Positions 19,601-26,841 of a stretch of DNA of 64,000 bases are shown one piece after another. The notes below the pieces were generated by a model that was not told the DNA's origin, ran no database searches, and saw only the letters and a program-made list of their open reading frames with translations. The translations under genes and the position numbers were made by a program. Numbering within the stretch: the stretch's first letter is position 1; each line of letters starts with the position of its first letter. Source of the DNA: Pseudovibrio sp. Tun.PSC04-5.I4 (GTDB lineage: Bacteria; Pseudomonadota; Alphaproteobacteria; Rhizobiales; Stappiaceae); contig NZ_FNLB01000003.1 of the NCBI RefSeq assembly GCF_900104145.1, positions 5,494 to 69,493 on the forward strand. The letters are read 5' to 3'.

Positions 19601-20803
19601 GAGATCATCATCCGCGATGAGGACAAGCAACAGGAGCTGGAAGACAGCGGTGAGACTGAGAATGTCGCCGAACTGAACCGTGACATTGATGCAGCGCAGG
19701 AAGTCACCAAAGACGAAGAAGAGTATGTTGGCGTTTATGTAAGTGATACGGCTGTGAGGGCCGCGATTGAAGCGGGTGCAAAGGTTGCTGAAGTTGCTGA
19801 GCTTATCATCGATAAGATGCTTGAAGATGACAAAATTCCAGAAGCAGACAAATCGGCTGTAGAGGAAATAAAAAAACATCTCGATGACCCGGAAGTAGTA
19901 GCACAGCTTCAAGCCTGTCAGGCTTCGGGCCAGTCCGCAAGCTTTAGTCTTTGGGATCTGATTATCCCGAAAGCACATGCGATTGCTCCGGTCTTGGCTT
20001 TTTGTGGGGGGCTCCTTGCGGAAGGCGGCGCTGTTCTCGGAGGTGTGGGAATTAGCGCAGAAACCGTTGCACTTCTTCTTGCAGCCGTAACTGGAGGAAC
20101 AATTGCATATGATAAAATCAAAGATGAACAAGAAAAGGCAGCTACTACTACATCAGCTTTGGCATTAGCTTTTGTCGTCTTGAATAGGGATCGCGCGGCT
20201 GACGATGACATATATGAGGAGATAAAAGCAGAAGGCGGAAAGCTGATTACCATTAGTGGTGTTGGGAATGAATTAATTCGTAATATTATTATTACTTACC
20301 CAACTGGTGAAGAGGTTAGTCTACGGGTATTTGTTACTCCTGAAGATAAGGGCTTTGTCGTTGATCAGGGTTTCGTCAACGGCGAAAGAATGCCGGAGAC
20401 GATGCTCGAAGGAATGGCCGCCGATCTTTCTGGAAACGGATTTAATGTCCTTTACAAAACTGACACAAATAGTGATATACCCACTATTGGAGGTCATAGA
20501 CCAAAGAACTATACGTGGGCGGGGAGAACTCATCCTTCTGGCCTAGAATTTGATAAACAAGGCTTCCCGAAGTTCGAGCCCCACACTGAAACCAAGGTAC
20601 AAGCGGAAAACTTGACGGGTGTCTATGCAAAAGACGAGAAAATAGCAAACCGAGCCGCTGGTTTTGACAAGACGCCCGACGGTTATGTTTGGCATCATCA
20701 CCAAGATGGAAAATCTTTGCTATTAGTTCCTAAGAACTTGCACAATTCTTGTAGACATACTGGGGGATGTGCTGTGATTAGAAATGGAGGGAGTTTTGAC
20801 TAA
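10643..20803 (+). CDS. CdiA-like filamentous haemagglutinin with C-terminal WHH nuclease toxin, 5'-truncated
   Basis: A 3386-residue product of the contact-dependent-inhibition/FhaB type. The frame is already open from the Tn3 right end (10593), and the TTG at 10643 is only the first possible start. The signal peptide and N-terminal two-partner-secretion domain are missing, evidently replaced by the transposon. Residues about 48-1385 are eight 173-residue repeats (GDLVNSGTLLAEQAL...). Then come a divergent repeat zone, a Lys-rich patch (VKKKWGGKKWKKKYLEY), haemagglutinin repeats (about 2130-2900), a charged linker and a hydrophobic pretoxin stretch near 3110-3160. The C terminus, with HPSGLEFDKQGFPKFEPHT, YVWHHHQDGKSLLLVPKNLH and HTGG, is a WHH-type HNH/Endo VII nuclease. 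No TpsB/CdiB outer-membrane partner is in the window. As it stands the protein probably cannot be secreted, though the toxin module may persist as a reservoir. Confidence 0.88.
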   Translation: MLGSGVNVAAYSIVNNGQLSSFDADLELRSQTFLKNTQTISTNADAVLNLAGDLVNSGTLLAEQALVIAGLGPNSAIGGLTNQAGGEIKASTVTARVSSLDNEGLIGAVNGTLDLSNNGDLTNSGRLIAKGDATLKVDGKVTNSGDIASEGVLTLKNTSGGATGTFTNTAEAKFRAASIDATVASVANDGLIGSAEGSVTLTSQAGVQNRGLLLAKEGLTLSLAGDLVNSGTLLAEQALVIAGLGTETAIGALSNAAGGEIKASTVTARVSSLDNGGLIGAVSGTLDLTNSGDLINSGRLVAKGDATLKVDGKVTNSGDIASEGALTLKNTSGGATGAFVNTAEAKLRAASLDLAVASVANDGLIGSAEGSVILTSQAGIQNSGQLLAKEGLTLSLAGDLVNSGTLLAEQALVIAGLGTETAIGALSNAAGGEIKASTVTARVSSLDNGGLIGAVNGTLDLTNNGDLTNSGRLIAKGDATLKVDGKVTNSGDIASEGALTLKNTSGGATGAFVNTAEAKLRAASLDLAVASVANDGLIGSAEGSVILSSQAGVENRGLLLAKEGLSLTLVGDLTNSGTLLAEQALVIAGLGTETAIGALSNAAGGEIKASTVTARVSSLDNGGLIGAVSGTLDLTNSGDLINSGRLVAKGDATLKVDGKVTNSGDIASEGALTLKNTSGGATGAFVNTAEAKLRAASLDLAVASVANDGLIGSAEGSVTLTSQAGVQNSGQLLAKEGLTLSLAGDLVNSGTLLAEQALEIAGLGTDTAIGALSNQVGGEIKASTVTARVSSLDNGGLIGAVNGALALTNSGDLINSGRLVAKGDATLTVDGSVTNSGDIASEGALTLTNASGGATGAFVNTAEAKLRAASLDLAVASVANDGLIGSAEGSVTLTSQAGVQNSGQLLAKEGLTLSLTGDLDNSGTLLAEQALVIAGLGTDTAIGALSNAAGGEIKASTVTARVSSLDNGGLIGAVNGALALTNSGDLINSGRLVAKGDATLTVDGSVTNSGDIASEGALTLTNASGGATGAFVNTAEAKLRAASLDLAVASVANDGLIGSAEGSVTLSSQAGVQNSGQLLAKEGLTLSLAGDLVNSGTLLAEQALVIAGLGSETAIGALSNAASGEIKASTVSARVSSLDNAGLIGAVNGALALTNSGDLINSGRLVAKGDATLTVDGSVTNSGDIASEGALTLTNTSGAATGVFTNTKDAKLRAASLDLAVASVANDGLIGSAEGSVTLTSQAGIQNSGQLLAKEGLTLSLAGDLTNSGTLLAEQALEIAGLGPETAIGALSNAAGGEIKASTVTARVSSLDNGGLIGAVNGSLDLTNSGDLINSGRLVAKGDATLTVDGSVTNSGDIASEGALTLKNTSGGATGAFTNASEAKLIGGTANLRIRSLDNDGLLGARAGTLSLHLNGDFENSGKLASTGSISLKTDGSVENSGKLLSDQIIRIQGASNAEVAQFHNKSGGEIKSQGLESTSSSFSNAGTIQVGAAGIAINSVSSWTNTAEIETSGGLVIASDGNIANQGDGTLKSDGILTLTGHTGTNAKAVFNEADALVSGAGGVVLNAENFTNEGRVGSQDGDVDIALTENLANGGLIYAGQDVTAKVNGEIRNTGGDILAEENIRLVGLDKVRAGSLINETGGVIEAVAGDLRIDADLIKNLTDKPVVTQKVYAPVEETEGNPDTRPGLSGGRTNIWIVRTIKKTVDEIASLPAVSRLLSGRDFVASANSFENAYGQVAANNNVSISSGSLTNTAQDLIEAVTVDTVERHTWAVKKKWGGKKWKKKYLEYSDTTTKTLGASFGTIEAGNNLTIDVEGFVKNEAIRENAGQVGLSSGNRKIAESVDAPSNAVDVESVAIGGPANSKVSTDANVSGTNVDLRAGTNLTTATANVGTTSKNVTAKANVKTSAETGSTSTDVKTKVETKNTSAVVSTQPDEKIEAKNNQDKVVTETDLSEVEKQTPPEKQIVDDIKNLQNRKHLFVSNKDPDAPYKIETRSDFIDPGKYLGSDYFLKKVGLDKPGSQQKRLGDGFVETKLIRDQIFELTGKRYLKDEADERTQLEQLYNSAATEKERLHLTVGTSLSPDMVASLTEDIVWLERQLVDGEEVLVPRVYLASAPQPTSSARLTGKNVSIASGSLTNSGDIVASADLEIEGTGSVKNVGGRLLSGEQLSITAGDVFSNLSGSVQGTDITITAESLINETLTTRDLSSQGYADRLQSKAEISALGNLKINTTGDITSLGGLLSAGVDLNLTAGGDVKLAGIGLERNRETYFKGGHDKAYSLTHELAEVSAGSNLSISAANDIGFEGVDLSSGGDANLTAGNDVTIAAVTDINETDFKLKIKGSGIFGGGLNQKNYSYQETIVGSTLDVENDLNITSGQDSNILASTLAAGDNLSVDAGGALNVEGLSGDTTSQNYEKSTGFLSKKSHTRNVSSENYTTSSLIAGNDLILDAEKDLTITASSVVGGGDVSLSGENVSLETSETQSSVFDQKKKSGFFAGGADGGFGFSVGYRSQKDKTDQNGTTRIVSNVNAGKSLTITADNDITSEAALLTAEEDITLEAGNDVKLTSTSETQNYNESHKLDEIALTVAIRENVSRNVEALINAPQEATKGKGNGFNKAVTAASAALKAAEAAQALVTGPLISNEIGIGVSSKKSRFTSETVSERVGQVNAGQDLIVKAGQDIISEGTQMSAERDVTLEAGRDITLEAAETETSSSNKSSERSAGIKATVGVGLTGVSAGVSGTVSGQNSKGHNSSNTKTNALVQAGETVTLISGEDTALKGARVLGETITADIGGDLNIESLQDTASGKNKTRGGSAGVSISSNSVSVNGSINLADGSSSKAWVGEQTGLYGKEKVDVRVESNTDLKGGVINSESGDLKLDTGTLTFSDIQDHDKSSQTSVSVSASLSMTTEGDNALQETLGDVQDAGQDVVDKVDQPTEAELKQREAKADPGQVSPGGSVEGSYGSKDKEQITRATVGEGEIIIRDEDKQQELEDSGETENVAELNRDIDAAQEVTKDEEEYVGVYVSDTAVRAAIEAGAKVAEVAELIIDKMLEDDKIPEADKSAVEEIKKHLDDPEVVAQLQACQASGQSASFSLWDLIIPKAHAIAPVLAFCGGLLAEGGAVLGGVGISAETVALLLAAVTGGTIAYDKIKDEQEKAATTTSALALAFVVLNRDRAADDDIYEEIKAEGGKLITISGVGNELIRNIIITYPTGEEVSLRVFVTPEDKGFVVDQGFVNGERMPETMLEGMAADLSGNGFNVLYKTDTNSDIPTIGGHRPKNYTWAGRTHPSGLEFDKQGFPKFEPHTETKVQAENLTGVYAKDEKIANRAAGFDKTPDGYVWHHHQDGKSLLLVPKNLHNSCRHTGGCAVIRNGGSFD
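10784..14800 (+). repeat. Tandem 519-bp repeats in the haemagglutinin gene
   Basis: Units start at 10784, 11303, 11822, 12341, 12860, 13379, 13898 and 14417, each 519 bp (173 codons). The LAGDLVNSGTLLAEQAL motif marks each start. Neighbouring units share long identical stretches, and the last one diverges after about 14790. Such repeats recombine readily and are hard to assemble, so the copy number may be uncertain or variable. Confidence 0.9.
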
Positions 20804-21291
20804 TGTATAAACAATTAATCATATCTGCTGAGAAAACCACAAAGGCAATAGTCTCGCTTGCAGAAGAAAAAAACGCGGTAAAATTTTCGGGATCTTTTAT
20901 AAGTTTTTGCCTTGAAAATGATGGAGCAAAGTTTAAAGACGCTGAAATAGAAACTGGATCATCCCAAGCTCGGCAATGTTGCTATGGTATACGGGAATTT
21001 ATTCCGATTAAGAAAATCGGCGACTTGGATGTTGAAAGTTGGGACCCAGAACTAATTGCATTCGCAGAGGCTTCCGGCGGGAATTATTTCGTTTTTAAAA
21101 AACCGGATATGACTTCAGTGTTTTTCTGGGACCATGAGACAAATTTATTAGAATTGGTTTCAAAGAGTTTTGAAGAATTTTTGGATGGTATAACAAAGGC
21201 AGATTACAGTGACTTACCTGAGCCAGAAAATCTTAAAGTTTGGGTGAACCCAGCTTTTTTGAAAAAACAGAAAGATATGGGGAACGCTTAA
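20803..21291 (+). CDS. SUKH (SMI1/KNR4-type) immunity protein
   Basis: 162 residues, starting one base inside the toxin gene stop region (TAATG). It has the SUKH pattern: an acidic N-terminal half, then GGNYFVFKKPDMTSVFFWDH and SFEEFLDGI. SUKH proteins are the standard immunity partners of WHH nuclease toxins, so this should bind and neutralise the C terminus of the preceding gene product. Its AT-rich composition differs from the GC-richer repeats upstream, as is usual for exchangeable toxin and immunity tips. A remnant IS66 end begins three bases after its stop. Confidence 0.78.
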   Translation: MYKQLIISAEKTTKAIVSLAEEKNAVKFSGSFISFCLENDGAKFKDAEIETGSSQARQCCYGIREFIPIKKIGDLDVESWDPELIAFAEASGGNYFVFKKPDMTSVFFWDHETNLLELVSKSFEEFLDGITKADYSDLPEPENLKVWVNPAFLKKQKDMGNA

Positions 21292-21293
21292 AC

Positions 21294-21432
21294 GTAACCG
21301 TCTGCTCACGGCGCCAGGGTTTGGGCTTGACGCTGTGATATTGCGTACGGCTTCCAGTTCTATGGCATGAGCTCGTGGAGGCGGTTGATTTTGTGATCGT
21401 TGATGGGGTGGGTTGAGGATACATGTAAAAAC
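21294..21432 (-). mobile_element. IS66-family right-end remnant
   Basis: It begins with GTAACCG at 21294, like IS66 ends. On the minus strand it encodes HPINDHKINRLHELMP, then a stop where IS66 transposases have Trp, then NWKPYAISQ. This is the C terminus of an IS66 TnpC transposase. Only the end is left. A similar end occurs in the opposite orientation at 38860-38905. Confidence 0.6.
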
Positions 21433-21485
21433 CGGTCACAAAGGAATTTCGAAGGGGAGATTTCTTGGAACTAACGGGCCTGGCC

Positions 21486-21706
21486 GGCGCTGTTGCATAA
21501 ATACGCTTCAGGCGTATATTCCGGCTGATATTTCCTTCAATGAAGATTCACTTCATGCCGTTTAAAGCCAATGCTGATCGCCGACATAAGTTTGCCAAAG
21601 CCAAATACAAAGTGACGAACTGGTCGAAATATAATGAAAGCTTGCGTCGTCGCGGCGATGTTACGGTTTGGATTGAAGAGAGCGCTGCCAAGGCTTGGTT
21701 TGCACC
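21486..21706 (+). mobile_element. Truncated left part of an IS5-family element
   Basis: Starts GGCGCTGTTGCATAAATACG and carries the first 58 or so codons of the transposase seen complete at 37807 (MKIHFMPFKANADRRHKF...). It is nearly identical to the complete element and breaks off after AKAWFAP, where the end of a second, inverted IS5-family element begins. Confidence 0.85.
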
Positions 21707-22076
21707 GGCGTTGTTGCAGAACTCTACTTTAGCTTACAGCTTGCCCTTACCCGCTTAACTCAGGTCGCGATGATCCGCTCAAACGTCGCACGTCCGAGGG
21801 CGGCCATTGTGTTGAGGACGGAGACATTGATCCTGGCTTCCGTCTTCTGGTTTTCAAACTCACGGGACCTCAACGCGGTCCCGAATATCTGTTTATATCG
21901 CCCCATCAAGGTCTCGCCTCTTGAGCGCCGCCCGTAGCCGGTTTGCTTCTGCCACCCCATTCTGCCATGTTTCTCAATGGCCAATATATCTCGATCACGA
22001 GCAGTGGGAACAGTCTCAGCCTCAGGGCTGGGGACGGCTGTTTTGGGCGGCGGTATGATGACCTCGACACCGTCAT
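21707..22076 (-). mobile_element. Truncated, inverted second IS5-family element
   Basis: It starts with the end GGCGTTGTTGCAGAAC. On the minus strand (stop at 21760) it encodes the C-terminal third of a related transposase, including EVIIPPPKTAVPS and QKQTGYGRRSRGETLMGRYK. It is cut at 22077 by the GGCCCAATGGGCACATAGCT motif. Protein identity to the copy at 37807 is clear but lower than that of the left fragment, so it came from a different element. Confidence 0.8.
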
Positions 22077-22097
22077 GGCCCAATGGGCACATAGCTG
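22077..22097 (+). repeat. GGCCC...GGGCACATAGCTG motif, copy beside IS110 fragment
   Basis: GGCCCAATGGGCACATAGCT matches the outer 20 or so bases of the 39-bp TIR at 5411-5431 and the motif at 30806-30826. It may be the outer half of a transposon end into which the IS110 element inserted. Confidence 0.6.
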
Positions 22098-22176
22098 ATG
22101 GAGTGGATGCTCCCTCTACCGGGCATCTAAGCATGCCATAGTGATGTTGATGACGTCAGCAAGGAAGGGGGATCTC

Positions 22177-22413
22177 ATGGGTGAGGTTCATTTTATCGGG
22201 ATTGATCTGGCTAAAACAGTTTTTCATTTGCACGGTGCTGGGAGGGACGGAACCGTCATTTTCCGGAAAAAGCTTAGCCGCAGCAGAGTTCTCGAATTTC
22301 TTTCAAAATGGGATAAATGCACAGTGGCAATGGAAGCGTGCGCGACTGCTCACTTCTGGGGCCGGGAGATAGCCAAGCTCGGACATGAAGTGAAATTAAT
22401 TCCACCTGTCTAG
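22177..22413 (+). pseudogene. IS110-family transposase, N-terminal fragment
   Basis: 78 codons from the ATG at 22177, with AAGGGGG just upstream. FIGIDLAKTVFHLHG contains the first acidic residue of the DEDD catalytic domain, and MEACATAHFWGREI contains the second acidic motif. The reading frame ends at a TAG supplied by the end of the inserted ISKra4-like element. The C-terminal half does not appear on the far side at 30804, so the element is a remnant. Confidence 0.85.
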
Positions 22414-22521
22414 GAGAGCACCACAAAGCGTGGGGTATTTGCTGTTTTAGGCCATTGTGTCAGTGCTGGATGTATTCTCCCCAAAAGCGCTGGTTGAAAA
22501 TTCCCCACTTTTTCAGCTTTG

Positions 22522-22559
22522 ACTTTTGTTTGAAGGGGCATGCCCCTTCAAACAAAAGT
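22522..22559. repeat. 38-bp perfect palindrome upstream of istA
   Basis: ACTTTTGTTTGAAGGGGCA is followed directly by its exact reverse complement, so each strand can form a 17-19-bp hairpin with almost no loop. It lies between the IS21 left end and istA and may act as an operator, transcription block or transposase site. Confidence 0.85.
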
Positions 22560-22608
22560 TGGCCAAACTCTCCTCTACGTTCCTGTTGGAAAGAAGGGGT
22601 GTGGAGGA

Positions 22609-23862
22609 GTGGTCAATCTAGGGAAGATCGTAATGATCCATAATTTGAAGCAGCAGGGACTGTCTGTAAGTGCCATAGCGCGCAAAGCCGGGCTGGATAG
22701 AAAGACGGTCAGCAAATACTTACACCAAGGCCTTGAAGCTCCTGTCTACGGCCCCCGCCAGCGTGACGGGCGTGTACTGGAGGAATACAAAGGCTATTTA
22801 CTTGAGCGACTGGAGCGGTTTCCCGGTCTATCTGCCCGGCGCTTGCTTCGTGAGCTGAAGACACTGGGGTTTAAGGGCGGTTACTCCACTGTAACGGAAT
22901 ATCTTCGCCTGATCCGTCCAGCTCCTCCGCATGCATTTGAACGGCGCTTTGAGACAGCACCAGGCCAGCAGGCACAGGTAGATTTTGCTGAGTTTCAGGT
23001 GGAGTTCACCAGTGAACCAGATGTGGTGCGAAAAGTCTTTTTGTTTTCAATGGTGCTGAGTAATTCACGGTTTTTGTGGGGGCGCTATTGTGCCAATCAA
23101 AAACTAGAGACAGTCCTGCGTTGTCATATCGCGGCCTTTGAGGTCTTCGGCGGAGCGACACTGGAAGTCCTGTATGATCGCATGAAGACAGCCGTTCTGG
23201 GAGAGGAGCCAGATGGCACTGTTCTTTTTAATCCTGCTCTTGTCGCTCTTCTGGACCATTATGGCGCTCAGCCGGATGCCTGCCAGCCCTACCGGGCCAA
23301 AACCAAGGGCAAGGTGGAGCGGCCATTTCGTTACATCCGGCAGGATTTCTTCCTTGGTCGTACGTTCCGCGATCTGGACGATCTTAATGCCCAGTTCACA
23401 CGCTGGTGCAAGGAAATTGCCAATGCCCGTGTTCATGCCACCACCAACCGTGTGGTGGGCGAGGTCTTTGGAGAGGAACAGCCCGCTCTGATCCCTTTGC
23501 CAGCGCACCCTTATGATGCTGTTTTACTGGTGGAGCGGCGGGTCACGCGTGATGGCATGGTCTCCGTTGGAGGTAATCTTTATTCAGTGCCGGACACCGT
23601 TAAGAAACGGATGGTCGAAGTCCAGCATCACCCGCAAGAGGTGCGCATCTATGAAAACGGTCAGCTCATCGCCACCCATCCGGTCATGGAGGGAAAGAAC
23701 CAGCGCCGGGTTGATCCATGCCATCGCAAGGCTCCTCCACGGGCAACACAGCGCCGTCGTCTGGCTGCGGAGCCAACCAAACACAGCGGTGTAAACCAAC
23801 GCCCACTGGAGTTCTATGAAGCGGTAGGCCAACGACTTGCCAGTACTGGAGGTAAGCCATGA
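22609..23862 (+). CDS. istA: IS21-family transposase IstA
   Basis: About 417 residues from a GTG at 22609 that has AGAAGGGG about 10 bases upstream. An ATG at 22540 inside the palindrome and another at 22633 are alternatives. The N-terminal helix-turn-helix reads QGLSVSAIARKAGLDRKTVS. The integrase core follows, with QVDFAEFQVEF (first Asp), LYDRMKTAV (second Asp) and KGKVERPFRYIRQ (catalytic Glu). It cuts and joins the IS ends with help from the ATPase encoded next. The stop overlaps the istB start by ATGA, so translation is coupled. It appears intact. Confidence 0.9.
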   Translation: MVNLGKIVMIHNLKQQGLSVSAIARKAGLDRKTVSKYLHQGLEAPVYGPRQRDGRVLEEYKGYLLERLERFPGLSARRLLRELKTLGFKGGYSTVTEYLRLIRPAPPHAFERRFETAPGQQAQVDFAEFQVEFTSEPDVVRKVFLFSMVLSNSRFLWGRYCANQKLETVLRCHIAAFEVFGGATLEVLYDRMKTAVLGEEPDGTVLFNPALVALLDHYGAQPDACQPYRAKTKGKVERPFRYIRQDFFLGRTFRDLDDLNAQFTRWCKEIANARVHATTNRVVGEVFGEEQPALIPLPAHPYDAVLLVERRVTRDGMVSVGGNLYSVPDTVKKRMVEVQHHPQEVRIYENGQLIATHPVMEGKNQRRVDPCHRKAPPRATQRRRLAAEPTKHSGVNQRPLEFYEAVGQRLASTGGKP

Positions 23863-24686
23863 GTTCGCTCAGTAAACGCATTCAGTCTTCACTGGTAGGC
23901 TTAAAAATGCCGCGGGCTTTAGAGGTGCTCGACCACACGCTGAGCCAATTGGAACAAGGGGAACTCACGGCACTGGAGGCCCTGGATTCTCTGCTCAATG
24001 AAGAATATTCAACACGCGAGGGCCGCCGTATCGGCGTCGCCCTGACGACAGCGCGGCTTACTCCGATAAAAACACTGGAAAGCTTCGACTTTACCTTCCA
24101 GCCCTCGCTGGACAGGGATCGCATCATGGCTCTAGCCGAACTGGAGTTCATCACTCGCAATGAAGTGGTACACTTTCTCGGTCCACCTGGTACAGGAAAG
24201 AGCCATCTGGCAACTGCTCTTGGGGTTGCAGCCGTTAAAGCGGGTAAACGGGTGTATCGCATTGCTTTAGCTCACCTCATCGAAGCCTTGGCAAAAGCTG
24301 AAAAAGAAGGGCGGTTGACTGAGAAACTACGCTTCTTTGCACGAACTTCACTGCTAATCGTCGATGAAATCGGTTATCTGCCAATTACCAATGGGGGAGC
24401 AAACTTGTTCTTCCAGCTCGTCAATGCCAAATATGAAAAGGGATCCATGATCCTCACCTCAAACCGTGGCTTTGCGGAATGGGGGGAGATCTTTGGTGAT
24501 CGCGTTATTGCCACAGCCCTTCTCGATCGGCTTTTGCATCATGCCGTCGTCATCCAGATCGAAGGTGCTAGTTATCGGTTGCGCAGCCATGCGGACCTCA
24601 TGCCAGAGCACGTACGGGCTAACGCTTCAATAGCTCCACCTCCACCACCAAAACGACGCGGCAGGCCACCCAAAAAGGAGAGTTAG
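23859..24686 (+). CDS. istB: IS21-family ATPase IstB
   Basis: 275 residues. It is a DnaC-like AAA+ ATPase with Walker A GPPGTGKSHLATAL at about residues 107-120 and Walker B LLIVDEIGYLP. SNRGFAEWGEIFGD contains the sensor region. The C terminus is a basic, proline-rich tail (PPPPPKRRGRPPKK) resembling an AT-hook. It selects and presents target DNA to IstA. Start and spacing are set by the ATGA overlap with istA. It appears intact. Confidence 0.93.
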   Translation: MSSLSKRIQSSLVGLKMPRALEVLDHTLSQLEQGELTALEALDSLLNEEYSTREGRRIGVALTTARLTPIKTLESFDFTFQPSLDRDRIMALAELEFITRNEVVHFLGPPGTGKSHLATALGVAAVKAGKRVYRIALAHLIEALAKAEKEGRLTEKLRFFARTSLLIVDEIGYLPITNGGANLFFQLVNAKYEKGSMILTSNRGFAEWGEIFGDRVIATALLDRLLHHAVVIQIEGASYRLRSHADLMPEHVRANASIAPPPPPKRRGRPPKKES

Positions 24687-24792
24687 ACCCACAGAAAAGG
24701 CTGGTCACCAAATACTCAAACTGAGGACTTTCCGTCCAGCACATGTGGGGAAATTTGACTCAGCATTGACACATTGATGCGACGGCGTTAGG

Positions 24793-25238
24793 ATGGCTTC
24801 ACTCGGGGAAATTATCCAGCTCAAAATCCGCCTTTTAGGGATCAGCCCGATGATCTGGCGCCGGATCCTTGTTTCATCATCGACCACCCTGCACGAGTTG
24901 CACGGGATTTTACAGGTGGTGATGGGGTGGGATGGCATTCATCTGTTTCAGTTTGATATTCGGGCCGTCGACTATGGTTCTTGGGAACTACATATGGCGC
25001 GCCCGGATAATTCGCTGTGCGACTTCGGATTTCGCCGGAATGACCGGTTTTTCTACATCTACGATATGGGAAGTTACTGGCGACACGAAGTCCGTGTTGA
25101 AAGCTTATTGGATACTGATCCCAAGAAGTTCTATCCAATTTGCACCGGTGGAACAGGCGCTTGCCCACCGGAGGATTGTGGAGGAGCGAGCGGGTTTCTA
25201 GTGCGCCGGGATGAGGCCAATGGCTATGACGCGTGGCG
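24793..25238 (+). pseudogene. pRiA4b ORF3-type gene, 5' part, interrupted by IS3
   Basis: It starts MASLGEIIQLKIRLLGISPM and includes WRRILVSSSTTLHELHGILQ, VMGWDGIHLFQF and FFYIYDMGSYWRHEV, the fold signature of the plasmid pRiA4b ORF3/IS1096 TnpR-like family (PF07929). The gene is cut at codon Ala-Trp-Arg by an IS3-family insertion with a TGGCG target duplication (25234-25238 and 26842-26846). It resumes at 26842 with DLDILSGFAKDLLDCRDTER. The rejoined protein would be about 221 residues. It is a passenger of the ISKra4-like element; the family's role is not established. Confidence 0.85.
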
Positions 25239-25276
25239 GAACGTGTCAACGACTTTGAGACAGTGGCATTTGGACT

Positions 25277-26290
25277 TTAAGCTTGATTTTCTTTCTCTGA
25301 CTTTGGTGGATTGATCCAGACGGCCGTCGGGATTTGAGGTGGTTTTGGCTGTTTTAGTACGAAGCGCTCGGGTGTACTGATGAACGCAGCCTCGAGGGTT
25401 GCTTGGCGTGCGGCATAGACTGCCTCGGCCTGTCCAAAGTGAACCTGATCAGGGGTCATGAGTCCGATGCCTGCATGATGGTGTTGCTCGTTGTACCATG
25501 CAAAGAATCTGCGACAAAAGTGGCGGGCTTGCTCGATGGCTTCAAACTTCTTGGGAAATTCGGGCTGATATTTTAGCGTCTTGAAGTGGGCCTCTGAGAA
25601 CGGGTTGTCGTTTGAGGTATGGGGTCGGCTGTGGGATTTAAGCACACCAAGATCCACCAGCATCAGGGCAGTTGTCTTTGCCTTCATTGGCCCGCCACGA
25701 TCGGCATGTAATGTCAGTTGATCGCGTTGCACAGCATGCTTTTCCATTGCATCCATGAACAGTTCCTTGAACTGGCTGGCGCTTTCGGCCTGCTCAATGC
25801 GCCAGCCAACAACACGGCGGCTGAAGATGTCCAAGATGACATAGAGATAGAAGTAAGACCATTTCACTGGGCCCATCAGCTTGGTAATATCCCAAGACCA
25901 GACCTGATTGGGAGCTTCGGCTAGAAGTTCCGGCTTTTGATAGACAGGGTGCGTGCGCTGACGGCGACGCTCAATGACTTCGCCCTGAGCGGCCAATATC
26001 CGATACATCGTGCGGATCGAACACAAGTAGGTGCCTTCATCCAGTAAAGTGGCGAATACCTCGGTGGGGGTCTGGTCGGCAAACCTGGGCCCACGCAGAT
26101 GATCTAGTACCCGAGTCCGTTCATTTTCCGGCAAGGCACGCGCTGAAGGGGGGCGTGGCTTTACCGCGCGTGGCGGAGCAGCCAATGTAGCGCGATGGCG
26201 AAGAACGCTTGCCCGCGACAACGAGAGCGCGGAGCAAACAGCGGAGGTCAGGCCGCTGCCTGAGGGCAGAGCAATCGCGACGGCCATCAT
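25277..26290 (-). CDS. IS3-family transposase OrfB (copy A)
   Basis: 337 residues. An N-terminal HTH_21-like segment includes [20 protein letters not shown]. The rve integrase core follows, with [11 protein letters not shown] (first Asp), [11 protein letters not shown] (second Asp) and [13 protein letters not shown] (catalytic Glu), the DDE triad. The start overlaps the orfA stop by 4 bases. IS3 elements usually make the active OrfAB by -1 frameshifting; an A8G run in orfA is a possible slip site, but with only a 4-base overlap simple translational coupling is as likely. Confidence 0.92.
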
Positions 26291-26769
26291 GACTTGCCGC
26301 TGCGCTCTGGCGTCTGCTCCATCTCGTCCAACAATGTCGCCACTTTTTTTTGGATTGCAAGGATGGCTTCCGCCTGGTCCAGACGCCGCCGTAGTGCTGT
26401 AACTTCACGGTTAGCCTTGGCCAGTTCGGCCTGTAATGGGTTGGCGGGTGCTTTTTGTGGGCCACGGTGACGCGGCTGCAATGCTCCCAATGAGCCTGCA
26501 GCGCGCGCCCGACGCCAATCCGTTAGCGCAGAAGAATAAAGCCCTTCGCGCCGTAGTATGGCTGTAACACCACCTGTGTCTGCTGCTTGGTCCGTCTCAT
26601 CCAGAATGCGTAGTTTGTATTTGGCTGTGAAACTCCTGCGTTTAGGGATCGCAGTCAGCTCGGCTGTAGGCTGCACTGGCGCTGCCACCATGCGGGCTGG
26701 CGGTGGCGTGGGCACAATATCATCAGGCCCAGTATCGGCTGAAAGCGGTGTCTGTGAAGGCATAACCAT
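26287..26769 (-). CDS. IS3-family OrfA (copy A)
   Basis: 160 residues. A Pro-rich N terminus is followed by the HTH_Tnp_1 domain [20 protein letters not shown], then [20 protein letters not shown] and a leucine-zipper-like coiled coil ([20 protein letters not shown]). OrfA binds the IS ends and regulates transposition together with OrfB. Confidence 0.9.
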
Positions 26770-26841
26770 GGGGTCGTTCTCCTACGCCATCAAGTGTAAA
26801 CTTTGGCCAGTGGAATGTCTCACGCTTATTGGCACGGAGGG

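Larger units (their letters stand above)
22456..24773 (+). mobile_element. IS21-family element
   Basis: The ends TGTGTCAGTGCTGGATGTAT and (read inward) TGTGTCAATGCTGAGTCAAA are matching inverted repeats. Between them lie istA and istB with overlapping stop/start. Total 2318 bp. I could not identify a clean target duplication. Confidence 0.85.
25239..26841 (-). mobile_element. IS3-family element, copy A
   Basis: 1603 bp. The ends are inverted repeats GAACGTGTCAACGACTTTGA and (read inward) CCCTCCGTGCCAATAAGCGT. The insertion is flanked by the 5-bp duplication TGGCG on both sides, which fixes the borders. It carries orfA and orfB on the minus strand. Copy B at 27415-29017 has the same length in the opposite orientation, with a few percent base differences. 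Confidence 0.93.

Noticed and set aside
19175..20131. 318-codon minus-strand open frame in the haemagglutinin gene
   Set aside because: It lies wholly opposite a well-supported coding frame, and its translation is Cys/Phe-rich with no family resemblance.
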